From Nocardia sp. NBC_00565 (GTDB lineage Bacteria > Actinomycetota > Actinomycetes > Mycobacteriales > Mycobacteriaceae), in the NCBI RefSeq assembly GCF_036345915.1, contig NZ_CP107785.1, forward strand, positions 2,294,001 through 2,358,000: 64,000 nt of DNA, written 5' to 3'. This document shows, one piece after another, positions 1 to 8,898 of the stretch. The position numbers were made by a program, and so were the translations under genes. The notes under the pieces are model-generated. The model was not told where the DNA came from, did not search any database, and saw nothing but the letters and a program-made list of their open reading frames with translations. Each line of letters starts with the position of its first letter. The first letter of the stretch is position 1.

Positions 1-668
1 ACCTCCCCGATCACCGAATCAAATTGTCCAACACCGTAGTTCCCTACGACCTGCCGCATGTTCTCGAAAGCGCGACAACGGTCTTCGAGCAAGTCGACGC
101 CGCGAAGATCGGCCAAACTCTAACCGCTCTGGCGGCTCAGCTGCAGGGCACGCCCGCACTGGTGCCCCAGGTACTGAAGAACATCGAGAGCCTGGCTTCG
201 GTGCTCGCCGACCGGCGCGGCCAGATCGGTTCGCTGCTCACCAGCACAAGCCAGGTGACGGACGTGATCCACGCCCAACAGGCCAGTCTGGGTGCGTTGG
301 TGCACGACGGCCGAGACCTGTTGCAGGAGATCACCTCCCGGCGAGCAACCGTGGATCTACTCCTCAAAGCCACTACCGACCTGGTGAATCAGCTCCGAGA
401 CATCGTCGTGAACGATCGCCCCGAAATCGACGAACTGCTCACCAGCCTGGACGGGCTGCTGCAGACGCTGAGCAACAACGATCAGTTGCTCCGCAACAGT
501 TTGCAGATACTCCCGGTTTCGCTGCGGAGCTTCACGAACGCGACCGGAACCGCGAACGAGATGGACTTCAACGCCCCCGCCGGACCGCTCATCGATTCGT
601 GGTTGTGTGCCATCAGCGGCCGCGCGGATCAGTTGAATCTGCCGCCCTACCTGAGGGACTGCAAATGA
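1..668 (+). CDS. mceC: Mce family protein, C position (N-terminus outside window)
   Basis: This is the C-terminal part of a Mce-family secreted protein, a component of an ABC-type lipid importer in the envelope of mycolic-acid actinomycetes. The frame is open to the left edge, so the membrane anchor and MCE/MlaD domain lie outside; about 220 residues are visible. They show the long helical stretch rich in leucine and polar heptads that is usual for Mce proteins, then a short tail with cysteines (WLCAI and a final RDCK). The TTG near base 24 is not a credible start because coding continues upstream. Its stop overlaps the next start (ATGA). The order D, lipoprotein E, F downstream assigns this to the C position by inference. 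Confidence 0.85.
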   Translation, partial: LPDHRIKLSNTVVPYDLPHVLESATTVFEQVDAAKIGQTLTALAAQLQGTPALVPQVLKNIESLASVLADRRGQIGSLLTSTSQVTDVIHAQQASLGALVHDGRDLLQEITSRRATVDLLLKATTDLVNQLRDIVVNDRPEIDELLTSLDGLLQTLSNNDQLLRNSLQILPVSLRSFTNATGTANEMDFNAPAGPLIDSWLCAISGRADQLNLPPYLRDCK

Positions 669-1771
669 GATCGTGGGTATCGATTATAAAGCTCGCCGCG
701 ATCGTGGTCATCGCCGCTGTCGGTTGCTCGGGCATTCGGACCGCGACGGCGGACAATCATGAAATCACCGTGACGGCCCAATTCGACAATGGCGCTGGTC
801 TTTACGAAGGAAATTCCGTCGCCGTCCTCGGCATGCCGATCGGGAAGGTTATCGACATCACCCCGAAGGGAACCTTTGTCGAAGTGAAGATGCGGATCGA
901 CTCAGGAGTCGAGATCCCCGCGAATGCCCAGGCCGTCACCGTGTCGACATCGGTATTGACGGACCGGCACGTCGAGTTCACCCCGGTCTACCGCGGGGGA
1001 GCCACGTTGCCGGACAACGCTTTCCTCGGCCTTGATCGCACGAAAACGCCCATCGAGTTCGACCGGCTGCTATCGATGGCCGACAAGATGTCGGTCCAAT
1101 TGCAAGGAGACGGGCAGGGCGGCGGCCCCGTTGCCCAGTTGCTGAACGTAGGCGCCGCGATGACCGGAGGGAATGGGCAGGACATACGGGCGGCATTGAA
1201 CCAACTCTCCGCGGCATTGCAACTCGGCGACGACCACGGGGCCGCGACAGGTAATGCGATCACCACAATTGTGAACAACCTGTCCGCATTGACCAGCGCC
1301 GCCGCGGCCAATGATCGTGACATTCGTGAATTCGGCACGGCGACACGGCAATTGAGCGATATCCTCACGGAAGCCAATGTAGGACTTGGGGATACCGGCG
1401 CCAAGATCAACGAGATCCTCCTCCAGGCGAACGAACTCCTCAGTGCCAACCAGGGCAAGCTGAAATCGACACTGAACAACGCGAATACCGTCACTCAGGC
1501 ATTGACGGACTATCGCCGCGAGCTGTCGGAATTCCTCGATCTGGCCCCGCTCTTGATGGACAACGCGTATAACGCCTTCGACTTCGACAAGCGCGGCGTG
1601 CGGATCCACGCGTTGCTCGACAAAATCTTTTTCGACGGGCAGTTGGTCAAGGAAGTATGCAACATCCTTGGTATGCGCCAGCTCGGCTGCAGTACCGGCA
1701 CGCTGCAGGACTTCGGCCCCGACTTCGGTATCACCGGGATGCTCGAATCCATGGCAGGACTGGCGAAATGA
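665..1771 (+). CDS. mceD: Mce family protein, D position
   Basis: A 368-residue Mce protein. It has an N-terminal hydrophobic segment (about residues 6-22), an MCE/MlaD beta domain at about 33-115 containing the usual GLYEG...V.VLG...GKV pattern, then a long helical region and a C-terminal tail. Mce proteins A-F are thought to form a hexameric tube that carries lipids from the outer layers to the YrbE permeases. The ATG at 665 overlaps the previous stop; an upstream in-frame start would invade the previous gene and is unlikely. A cysteine at residue 21 within IAAVGC is weakly lipobox-like, but the -3 residue is Ala, so lipidation is uncertain. The neighbours and the absence of the SLPLP motif fit position D. 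Confidence 0.9.
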   Translation: MRSWVSIIKLAAIVVIAAVGCSGIRTATADNHEITVTAQFDNGAGLYEGNSVAVLGMPIGKVIDITPKGTFVEVKMRIDSGVEIPANAQAVTVSTSVLTDRHVEFTPVYRGGATLPDNAFLGLDRTKTPIEFDRLLSMADKMSVQLQGDGQGGGPVAQLLNVGAAMTGGNGQDIRAALNQLSAALQLGDDHGAATGNAITTIVNNLSALTSAAAANDRDIREFGTATRQLSDILTEANVGLGDTGAKINEILLQANELLSANQGKLKSTLNNANTVTQALTDYRRELSEFLDLAPLLMDNAYNAFDFDKRGVRIHALLDKIFFDGQLVKEVCNILGMRQLGCSTGTLQDFGPDFGITGMLESMAGLAK

Positions 1772-2877
1772 CGCGCTTTCGGTGGCGAATGGTGGCCATC
1801 GGGATATCGGCCACGGTGGTCCTGCCCACGGCGGCGTGCTCGGTGGGACTGGAAAGTCTGCCATTGCCAACGCCGGGAGTCGGCGGCAATTCGTATACGC
1901 TGCACGCCACGTTTGCCAACGCACTAAATTTGCCGACCAAGGCCAAGGTGAAACTCGCCGGGGCCGACGTCGGTGAGGTGGAGTCCATGAGGGCGCGGGA
2001 CTATACCGCCGTTGTCACGATGAGAATCATGTCCGGCGTGGTCCTGCCGGTCGGTACCAGTGCGGAGTTGCGTTCGGCGACCCCGCTCGGAGACGTCTTC
2101 GTCGCCGTTGCGCCGCCGCCGCCGACAGCGTCGGATACCGCCGTCCTGCGTGACGGCGATACTATTCCGCTCGCGTCGACCTCGGCAGCCGCGACGATCG
2201 AAGAACTGCTGACGACCTCGTCACTCCTGGTCAACGGCGGGGCGATCCGGGATCTGACCAAGATCGTCAACGGGCTCGGCGCCGCCGTCGGTGATCAGGG
2301 CGAACGTATCGCCGACCTGATCAACCAATCGACCCGACTGGTGCAAAGCCTGGCCGCGAGGTCGGGCGAAATCAGCGACGCCCTGGTCCAGACCGATCGC
2401 CTGACGGCGACGCTGGCGGCGCAGCAATCGACAATCGACGACGTGGTCTCCGCCGCCGGTCCGGCCCTGGGCGTCCTATCCGCGAACACCCAGCAGATCC
2501 TCGGCCTCGTCTCGGAGGTCGCTCGAATCAGTCGGCAGATCGCGAAGTTTCCCTCGGTCAACGGCACGGATACCCGCAGTATGGTCGCCGACATCAACCG
2601 AATCGCCGGCGAGCTCAACGATGCCGCGATCAGCCCTGACGGGAGCCTGGACGCCGTCAACAAAATACTGGGACCGATCATCAAGATCACCGACGCAACT
2701 TCGGCGCATGTCAACGTCGACCTTCAGGACCTGGCGATCGGGGCACTGCCGGACCCGCGGCACCCCGGCGATCCCGGAAGTCAGCTACCCGATGCCACAG
2801 ATTGGGCGGCATTCGTCGGAAGTCTCACATACACGTTGCTGCGGTTGCAGGACCGAGTGATCGGACCCGGCAGATGA
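1768..2877 (+). CDS. mceE: Mce family lipoprotein, E position (LprN type)
   Basis: A 369-residue Mce lipoprotein. The signal peptide ends in a cysteine at residue 24 (PTAAC), directly followed by the GLESLPLP motif that marks the lipoprotein member (MceE/LprN) of mce operons. The MCE domain covers about residues 40-120 and is followed by helical repeats. It is expected to be anchored by lipid at the outer face of the cytoplasmic membrane as part of the importer tube. The start overlaps the preceding stop (ATGA), and its own stop overlaps the next start, so translation is probably coupled through the operon. The family assignment is firm; the transported lipid is unknown. Confidence 0.92.
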   Translation: MTRFRWRMVAIGISATVVLPTAACSVGLESLPLPTPGVGGNSYTLHATFANALNLPTKAKVKLAGADVGEVESMRARDYTAVVTMRIMSGVVLPVGTSAELRSATPLGDVFVAVAPPPPTASDTAVLRDGDTIPLASTSAAATIEELLTTSSLLVNGGAIRDLTKIVNGLGAAVGDQGERIADLINQSTRLVQSLAARSGEISDALVQTDRLTATLAAQQSTIDDVVSAAGPALGVLSANTQQILGLVSEVARISRQIAKFPSVNGTDTRSMVADINRIAGELNDAAISPDGSLDAVNKILGPIIKITDATSAHVNVDLQDLAIGALPDPRHPGDPGSQLPDATDWAAFVGSLTYTLLRLQDRVIGPGR

Positions 2878-4169
2878 CGCATCCGACTACAAAGGCGATT
2901 TCGATGCAGCGGCTGCTGGAACCTCCCGCGCGAGTACTCGTCAGCACTGTGCGTGGGTTGGCCGCACACCGACTGCTGGTATCGGCGGTCGCACTGGCCC
3001 TGACTTTGGTTCTCGGACTGATCTACCTGGTGTTCGGAGCTCTCCGAGTCGATCCGACGGCATCGAATATCCATGTGCGGGTGCACCTTTCAGTGTCCGG
3101 CGGACTGCTCCCGAATCAGGACGTAACGCTGCGCGGCGTCGCCATCGGCCGGGTGCAATCCGTCGAACTCGCCGACGGCGGGGTTATCGCGGTCGCCGCC
3201 ATCGATTCGGCGGTGAAGATCCCCAGAGGCGGTGAGGTACGGGTGGCGGGGCTGTCGCTGGCAGGCGAGCAGTACCTCGATTTCAGACCGACAACCGACG
3301 GCGGGCCGTATCTGACCGACGGCGCGGAGATATCCGTCGACCAGACCTCGACACCGGTGGCCCTGGCGACCTTGCTGGGCGATTTGAATGGAACGCTCGC
3401 CCAAATCGATCCCGCGAAACTCGAAACCATCGTGAAGGAGCTGGGAGTGGGGCCCGAGGGCCCACAGAAGCTCGCGGCAATACTCGACGGTGGCACCTTC
3501 CTCATCTCGACGCTGGATTCTGTACTTCCGCAAACGGTCAGCCTGTTGCACGACAGCAAGGTTGTGCTCGGCACGCTGGCCGACATCGGCCCCGGCCTGC
3601 AGGCCACATCGAAAAACTTGTCGACCCTGCTTCGCGGTGTCGAGTCGAAAGACCAGGGGTTTCGCACGTTTGTCGATCGCGCCCCCGCGACAATGCACTC
3701 GATGGACGCCATCATCGCCGACAACTCCCCGACGATGGTGCAGCTACTGGGGAATTTGACCACCGTTGCGCAGCTGGCCTACGTCCATGTGCCCGCCCTC
3801 GACGAGTTCTTCTTCCCGAAATACCGTGCGGGCTCCACCCTCGAAGCGATCGCGACCGTCTTCCACGACGGCGGAATATGGGGGCTGGTCAACATATATC
3901 CGCGGTACTCGTGCGACTACGATCTGGCGCGGCTGCCGCCCTCGGTACCCGACTCTTCCGAGCCGTATCTGCACACCTATTGCCCGAACCAAGATCCCTC
4001 CGTGCTCATCCGCGGTGCGCGCAACGCCCCGCGCCCGCCGGGTGACGACACCGCGGGTCCGCCCGCGGGCGTCACTCCCGACGAGCGTTCGACGCCGACT
4101 CCAGTGGGACCGCAATCCATTCCGGTGCCCTACGGAGGACCCGATATCACCCAGCCGACGCCGAGGTAG
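2874..4169 (+). CDS. mceF: Mce family protein, F position
   Basis: A 431-residue Mce protein, last of the six subunits. A transmembrane segment at about residues 34-56 precedes the MCE domain (about 65-140, with DVTLRGV.IGRV), then a helical region. The tail after residue about 340 is rich in Pro and Gly and carries two cysteines. F subunits commonly have such extended C-termini. The start at the ATGA overlap is preferred over an upstream GTG that would lie deep inside mceE. The next gene begins 39 bases later behind a good ribosome binding site, which closes the six-gene mce block and starts the accessory genes. Confidence 0.9.
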   Translation: MTHPTTKAISMQRLLEPPARVLVSTVRGLAAHRLLVSAVALALTLVLGLIYLVFGALRVDPTASNIHVRVHLSVSGGLLPNQDVTLRGVAIGRVQSVELADGGVIAVAAIDSAVKIPRGGEVRVAGLSLAGEQYLDFRPTTDGGPYLTDGAEISVDQTSTPVALATLLGDLNGTLAQIDPAKLETIVKELGVGPEGPQKLAAILDGGTFLISTLDSVLPQTVSLLHDSKVVLGTLADIGPGLQATSKNLSTLLRGVESKDQGFRTFVDRAPATMHSMDAIIADNSPTMVQLLGNLTTVAQLAYVHVPALDEFFFPKYRAGSTLEAIATVFHDGGIWGLVNIYPRYSCDYDLARLPPSVPDSSEPYLHTYCPNQDPSVLIRGARNAPRPPGDDTAGPPAGVTPDERSTPTPVGPQSIPVPYGGPDITQPTPR

Positions 4170-4208
4170 GCGCTCGCACCAGACTCGAGAACGCAGAGGA
4201 GAAGTCCG

Positions 4209-4892
4209 ATGAGTAAGACGAGCACGACGGAAACAATGACTGCAGAACTGGATTCGGCCACGACGACGGATACCGATGTCGATTCCCTTATCGAGAAATC
4301 GCTTCCGCCCGGTGTCGACGAAACCCCGGCGAGTACCGAGGACGACGAGTTGCCGCCCGAGCCCGGCGCGTCCGCTTCGGACGAAGAGGACCGTCCGCCG
4401 CTGCGTACCCGTCGCTGGTTTCGATGGGCCGCGGTCGGGACCGTCGCCGCACTGGTACTAGTCGCGCTGTCCTGCGCCGGAGTTCTCGGCTGGAAACTGA
4501 AGCAGGCCAGAGACATCGACTCGGCGGCCAACCAAGCGCGTGATGCCGCCAGCCAATACGCGGTCACCTTGACCAGTGTCAACTCGACCGACCTCGACCA
4601 AAACTTCGCCGCGGTGCTCAACGGAGCCACCGGCGAATTCAAGGATATGTACACCCGATCGAGCGCTCAACTGAAGCAACTGCTCGTCGACAACAAAGCC
4701 ACCGCGCACGGCACTGTGGTCGACACCGGAATCAAGTCCGCGTCGACGACGAGGGTCGAGGTTTTATTGTTCATTGATCAAACGATCACCAACACGGTCA
4801 GCCCCGATCCGCGGATCGACCGCAGTCGCGTCGTCATGACCATGGAACTCGTCAACGGCCGCTGGCTCGCCGCCAAGGTGGACCTGCCCTAG
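4209..4892 (+). CDS. Mce-associated membrane protein (Mas)
   Basis: A 227-residue protein of the Mce-associated type found at the 3' end of mce operons. It has an acidic, disordered N-terminus (residues 1-65, rich in Asp, Glu, Pro, Ser and Thr), one transmembrane helix at about 72-94 after a basic RTRRW stretch, and an extracytoplasmic NTF2-like domain of about 130 residues. Relatives such as the Omam/Mam proteins of mycobacteria stabilise or support Mce complexes. A GAGGAGAAG ribosome binding site lies just before the ATG. The gene follows mceF on the same strand and is most likely co-transcribed with it. The exact role here is inferred from position and architecture. Confidence 0.85.
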   Translation: MSKTSTTETMTAELDSATTTDTDVDSLIEKSLPPGVDETPASTEDDELPPEPGASASDEEDRPPLRTRRWFRWAAVGTVAALVLVALSCAGVLGWKLKQARDIDSAANQARDAASQYAVTLTSVNSTDLDQNFAAVLNGATGEFKDMYTRSSAQLKQLLVDNKATAHGTVVDTGIKSASTTRVEVLLFIDQTITNTVSPDPRIDRSRVVMTMELVNGRWLAAKVDLP

Positions 4893-4938
4893 GGGCCGTG
4901 TCTCGGCTGCCACCCCCGACAACCTGCCGAGGATTCTG

Positions 4939-6564
4939 ATGACCTTCGTGATCACCCAACGCTGCTGCAACGACGCCAGCTGTGTCTCCGAATGCCCCGT
5001 CGACTGCATCCGGCCGCGCCCCGACGACCCGGAGTACCGCACCACCGAGATGCTGTACATCGACCCGGACACCTGCATCGATTGTGGGGCCTGTGTGCCG
5101 GCCTGCCCCGTGGACGCGATCTTCGCCGACGACGAACTCCCCGCGTCGATGGGTCGATTCACCGACCTCGGCCGGGCCTACTTCGAGCGGCACCCGCTCA
5201 GCGTGGACCTCGTCGCGCCGCAGTCGGCGCCGCTGCGGTTGCCGAACGAACTCGGGACGCTTCGTGTTGCGATTGTCGGCACTGGGCCAGCGGCCTGCTA
5301 CGCGGCAGAGCAGCTGCTCAGACACGGTGATGTAGAGATCGAGATGTTCGACCGGTTGCCTACACCTTGGGGGCTGATTCGTAGCGGCGTGGCCCCCGAC
5401 CATCCCGAAACCAAGGGCATCGCCGACATTTTCGCTTCGGCGTTCAAGAGCGATGCTGTGCGGTTCTACCTGAATGTCGAAGTGGGTGAGCACATTTCGC
5501 AGGAGGAGCTGCGTCAGCACCATCACGCCGTGCTGTACGCGGTCGGCGCTTCCAGCGATCGCCGGTTAGGTATTCCCGGTGAGGAACTACCCGGGAGCCA
5601 CTCCGCCACCGAGTTCGTTGCTTGGTACAACGGTCATCCCGACCACGCCGACCGCGGTTTCGACCTGTCAGGGGAGCGGGCCCTGATCGTCGGCAACGGG
5701 AACGTCGCACTCGATATCGCGCGGATCCTTACCCTCGACCCCGCCGAGCTGGCCAAGACCGACATCGCCGATCACGCACTCAAAGCCCTGCGCGACAGCA
5801 ACATTCGCGAGGTTGTTGTCCTCGGCCGCCGCGGTCCGCTGCAAGCGGCGTACTCCGTGGCGGAGTTCCTGGCGCTGGGCTATCTGCCCGGGGTCGATAT
5901 CGTCATCGACGAGGCAGAGCTGGCGCTCGACCCGATAAGCAAAGCGAGACTGGACGACTGCGATGCGGAGCCGGCACTGGAACTGAAGTTGCAGCTCGCT
6001 GATGAGTACTCTCGGCGACCGGTCGCGAAGGGCAACAAGCGCATCGTCTTCCGGTATCTGACCTCACCCACCGAACTGCGAGGTAGCGGCTGCGTCGAAT
6101 CGGTACGACTCGTTCGTAACGTGCTCGATGGTGATATGTGCGCTGTAGCGACCGGCGAGACGGAGAGTATCGGTGCGTCACTGGTGCTGCGGTCGGTTGG
6201 TTACCGCGGCGAGCCTGTTGCGGACCTGCCGTTCGACGTTGACCGCGGTGTGATCCCGAACGATCGTGGACGGGTGGATCGTATGGTTGGCGTCTACACG
6301 ACCGGGTGGATCAAACGTGGCGCGCGCGGCGTCATCGGCACCAATCGATCGGACGCGCAGGAGACCGTCTCGGCGCTGCTGGAGGATTTCCTAGCGGGCA
6401 GACTGGCCCCGCCGGAGTCCGATCGCGCGGCGTTGTTCACCCTCCTGACCGAGCGTCGACCGGAATTGATCGACAAGGCTCGATGGCACGACATCGACGA
6501 TGCCGAGAAAGCTGCCGGAATGGCGGTGGGCCGACCCCGGATCAAGACACATCGCTATCCATGA
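4939..6564 (+). CDS. fprB: Ferredoxin-NADP(+) reductase with N-terminal ferredoxin domain
   Basis: A 541-residue fusion of a bacterial-type ferredoxin and an adrenodoxin-reductase-like flavoprotein, the domain order of mycobacterial FprB. Residues 1-75 carry two cysteine clusters (around CVSECPVDC and CIDCGACVPACP) for [3Fe-4S]/[4Fe-4S] centres. The flavoprotein part begins near residue 110 with VAIVGTGPAACYAA (FAD site), continues with the TPWGLIRSGVAPDHP segment typical of FprA-like enzymes, and has an NADP site near VGNGNVALDIARIL. It would move electrons from NADPH to ferredoxins that feed P450s or Rieske oxygenases, several of which are encoded nearby. It starts 46 bases after the Mas gene and may share that transcript. 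Confidence 0.92.
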   Translation: MTFVITQRCCNDASCVSECPVDCIRPRPDDPEYRTTEMLYIDPDTCIDCGACVPACPVDAIFADDELPASMGRFTDLGRAYFERHPLSVDLVAPQSAPLRLPNELGTLRVAIVGTGPAACYAAEQLLRHGDVEIEMFDRLPTPWGLIRSGVAPDHPETKGIADIFASAFKSDAVRFYLNVEVGEHISQEELRQHHHAVLYAVGASSDRRLGIPGEELPGSHSATEFVAWYNGHPDHADRGFDLSGERALIVGNGNVALDIARILTLDPAELAKTDIADHALKALRDSNIREVVVLGRRGPLQAAYSVAEFLALGYLPGVDIVIDEAELALDPISKARLDDCDAEPALELKLQLADEYSRRPVAKGNKRIVFRYLTSPTELRGSGCVESVRLVRNVLDGDMCAVATGETESIGASLVLRSVGYRGEPVADLPFDVDRGVIPNDRGRVDRMVGVYTTGWIKRGARGVIGTNRSDAQETVSALLEDFLAGRLAPPESDRAALFTLLTERRPELIDKARWHDIDDAEKAAGMAVGRPRIKTHRYP

Positions 6565-6569
6565 ACTAC

Positions 6570-6589
6570 CCGCGGTTACATATCCGCGG
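6570..6589. terminator. Short hairpin between convergent genes
   Basis: Two CCGCGG hexamers separated by eight A/T-rich bases can form a 6-bp GC stem. It lies just after the reductase stop and before the end of the convergent Rieske gene. There is no U-tract, so it is only a weak terminator candidate. Confidence 0.3.
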
Positions 6590-6631
6590 CGGGTCCGGCC
6601 CGGTCGATGCAGTTTTCGCGCGTTCAGGCCG

Positions 6632-7693
6632 TCATCCTGGGGCTTTCAACTTCGGCATGTAGCCATTTTCGCCCCCCGGCGCGGCGGCGGTGTCAATGCC
6701 GGGATAGAACTGCTGCACCCACTTGCGGATCCGGCGGAAGCCTCGGCCTTCTTCGACCGCCAAGGCGCCCGGCGGGTCGACGAAGACCTGGTGGTTCCAG
6801 ATCTCGATATCGTCTGGCAGGGCCAGCTTGGCTTCATTGAGACGGCGTTGGTAGGTGCCGTCCTCGAGATCGTTTTCGATGCGGTCGATCCAGTAGGTAG
6901 CGAAGAGTTCGGTCTTGCCATCCTCGACGGGGGTGGTGTTGATGCTGATGATCCGGATGCCCTCGATGGTGTGCTCCACATTGACGCTGACGCCGATTCC
7001 CGACCAAAGAAGTTCGAGGGTGTTCATGGTGTCGGTTCGGAGCGTCCCGTTCTCGTCATTGGGGTTCTTGTGCCACCCGCGGCCGAAGCCGACTCGGGCT
7101 CGCCACTCCGGGCCCTCCACAAGTTCGTCGAGTATGACCGGGCTGATCGGGGTTTTGTGCACGAAGCGGAAGTGATGTCGATCGACCGCGTTCTCGGTCA
7201 CCATCTGCGGATGCACCCGCAGGTCGCCGAAGTGCTCTCGGCCGTTGGGCCATGCTGTGTGAAAGTCCCGGTCGGCTGCTTGCGGTGCCCAGGTGAGCAT
7301 TTCCGGGACGTCCCAGAACGGATCGCGCCCCGCGGCGTCGAACCACACATATATGGCCTCGTTGCGCTCGAGGACGTGCCACGTGCCCAGCTTGGCCGCC
7401 TTGTTGGGACGATCCTGATACGGGATGGACACATTGTGTCCGTCGGGACCCCAGACCCATCCATGGAACGGGCACTGAATGCCCTCGCCGACCACGCAAC
7501 CGCCGTGCGCCAAGCTTGCTCCGAGGTGCTTGCAATACCGGTCGTGCACTCGCACCACGCCGTCTTTGCTCCGGTAGGCCACCAGATCTCGGCCGAAGTA
7601 GCGCAGCGCGACAACCTGATTCCTGTCGATGTCCCCGGACCAGGCCACCTGGAACCACCCGGTCAGCGCGAGATCCAGTCCGTGTAGTTGCAC
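6632..7693 (-). CDS. Rieske non-heme iron oxygenase, oxygenase subunit (KshA/VanA-like)
   Basis: A Rieske-type oxygenase subunit of about 353 residues. The [2Fe-2S] motif is C54-x-H56 and C74-x2-H77, with the 17-residue spacing of KshA- and VanA-like enzymes. The mononuclear iron motif N168-x2-D171-x2-H174-x4-H179 follows. Such enzymes hydroxylate or demethylate steroids and aromatic acids using electrons from a separate reductase, and none is directly adjacent. I chose the GTG at 7693 because a perfect GGAGG lies eight bases before it; an in-frame ATG five codons upstream has no such site. The gene diverges from a TetR regulator, with two palindromes between them, so it is probably repressed by that regulator. 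The substrate is unknown. Confidence 0.9.
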   Translation of the reverse strand: MQLHGLDLALTGWFQVAWSGDIDRNQVVALRYFGRDLVAYRSKDGVVRVHDRYCKHLGASLAHGGCVVGEGIQCPFHGWVWGPDGHNVSIPYQDRPNKAAKLGTWHVLERNEAIYVWFDAAGRDPFWDVPEMLTWAPQAADRDFHTAWPNGREHFGDLRVHPQMVTENAVDRHHFRFVHKTPISPVILDELVEGPEWRARVGFGRGWHKNPNDENGTLRTDTMNTLELLWSGIGVSVNVEHTIEGIRIISINTTPVEDGKTELFATYWIDRIENDLEDGTYQRRLNEAKLALPDDIEIWNHQVFVDPPGALAVEEGRGFRRIRKWVQQFYPGIDTAAAPGGENGYMPKLKAPG

Positions 7694-7733
7694 TGTTCCA
7701 ACCTCCATGTCGCCGTTAGCGTCGAACGCTATC

Positions 7734-7784
7734 TGGGAATGGCATTCCCACACAAGACCGAGTCTACTGGGAATGCGATTCCCG
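7734..7784. promoter_or_regulatory. Two TetR-type operator palindromes between Rieske gene and tetR
   Basis: Two related inverted repeats sit in the divergent promoter gap. The first (7734-7750) is the perfect 17-base palindrome TGGGAATGGCATTCCCA. The second (7768-7784) has arms GGGAAT and ATTCCC around a GCG centre. The centres are 34 bp apart, about three helical turns. They are the obvious binding sites for the TetR protein encoded to the right, which would then control itself and the oxygenase. Confidence 0.75.
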
Positions 7785-7849
7785 TAATTCGGATATTCTA
7801 ACGATGGATACGTTCGGGTGTGCAATCATGGGCGGTCAGGAGGTGGTGC

Positions 7850-8488
7850 ATGAACGGTTCATCGAGCCGGACGAATGTCGGTGGAGGGATCGGTTCAGGT
7901 CAGGCCGTGGCCGATCCGCCAGTGCAGGCCGATCGTGAACGCGCGGCCATCATTCGTGCCGCGCACCGGCTGATCGGGCGCCACGGTGTCGCAACACCGA
8001 TCGAGGACATCCTGCGGGCGGCGAAGGTGAACCGGCGTACGTTCTATCGCCACTTTCCGTCCAAGGACGCTTTGGTACTCGCGATGCAGCGGGAGGCGGG
8101 CGAACTCGTCGAGGACGGGCTGCGCGCCGCCGTCGACGGCAGTCTCAGTGGCAGGGCGGCCGTGGTCGCCTGGATCGAGGAGTTCCTCACCGTCGGCTGG
8201 GACGAGCGTCGGATGCGCGAAGGCAGGACGTTCGTCGCCCCCGAGGTCGGGCTGGTCGTCGGCTTTGCCGATGCGCTCGAGGAGATATACGCCTGCCATC
8301 GCGAAGTTCTCGCCGGTGCCCTGGCCCGTGCCCGCGCCGACGGAAGTCTGCCCGGCGCAATGCCTGAACGGGATGCGTTCGCGATTCACGCGGTCGCCCT
8401 CCGGAGCGTCGAGATGCGGGCCCGTGGGCGGCTGGAACGACCGTACGAGGCTGTACGGGACGACATCGTCGGGCTATTCGTCAGGTGA
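7850..8488 (+). CDS. TetR/AcrR family transcriptional regulator
   Basis: A 212-residue TetR-family repressor. The helix-turn-helix domain spans about residues 30-76 (IIRAAHRLIGRHG ... FYRHFPSKDAL), and the remainder is the ligand-binding helical domain. The ATG at 7850 is chosen because AGGAGG lies just upstream; an in-frame start 30 bases earlier lacks a site. It is divergent from the Rieske oxygenase gene, and two GGGAAT/ATTCCC palindromes fill the gap, so a local repressor role sensing the substrate or its CoA ester is likely. An acyl-CoA synthetase remnant follows immediately. Confidence 0.9.
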   Translation: MNGSSSRTNVGGGIGSGQAVADPPVQADRERAAIIRAAHRLIGRHGVATPIEDILRAAKVNRRTFYRHFPSKDALVLAMQREAGELVEDGLRAAVDGSLSGRAAVVAWIEEFLTVGWDERRMREGRTFVAPEVGLVVGFADALEEIYACHREVLAGALARARADGSLPGAMPERDAFAIHAVALRSVEMRARGRLERPYEAVRDDIVGLFVR

Positions 8489-8543
8489 CCAGGTCGATGG
8501 CGCGCGACGGTTGCCGAAGGTGAAGTCGATTTGTTGATCGCAA

Positions 8544-8898
8544 GTGGTAGAAGCCGTGTTCCTGGATTCGATAGTGAACCCTGATTTTATTGTGCCACAG
8601 TGCCTTTGGCAGTTGATATGCCTGCGGGCCGAGTGGACGCCCGACTGTGTCCTGTTCTCCGACGATCGGGGACGTGCGCTGACCGCGAGCGGTTTCCGCT
8701 TCCCCGACTGCGGCTATGCATGGGAGGCGGGACTTGCCCGTTACAAGACGCCGGGAGCAGGTGAAGACGGTGCCCGCGATACCGCGAAACGCGATGGGGA
8801 AGATCCAGCGTCAGCGGGTCCGCGACATCATCGCGAGCGTGGAAACGAACGCGAAGCTCGGCGAGGCCTCCGCATTCGATCAGCTTCCAATGCCGTGA
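8544..8898 (+). pseudogene. Acyl-CoA synthetase remnant with large internal deletion and frameshift
   Basis: This stretch keeps the two ends of an AMP-forming acyl-CoA synthetase and has lost the middle. The first frame reads about 50 residues of a normal N-terminus (LWQL...RAEWTPD.VLFSDDRGRALT). It then jumps to LARYKTP, a motif from the C-terminal domain of such enzymes. The continuation is found one frame over as VKTVPAIPRNAMGKIQRQRVRD, which carries the conserved C-terminal PRNAMGKIQR element. About 400 residues, including the ATP-binding loop, are missing, so the product cannot be active. The 3' end runs a few bases into the convergent thioesterase gene. It was probably once co-regulated with the preceding tetR. 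Confidence 0.8.
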
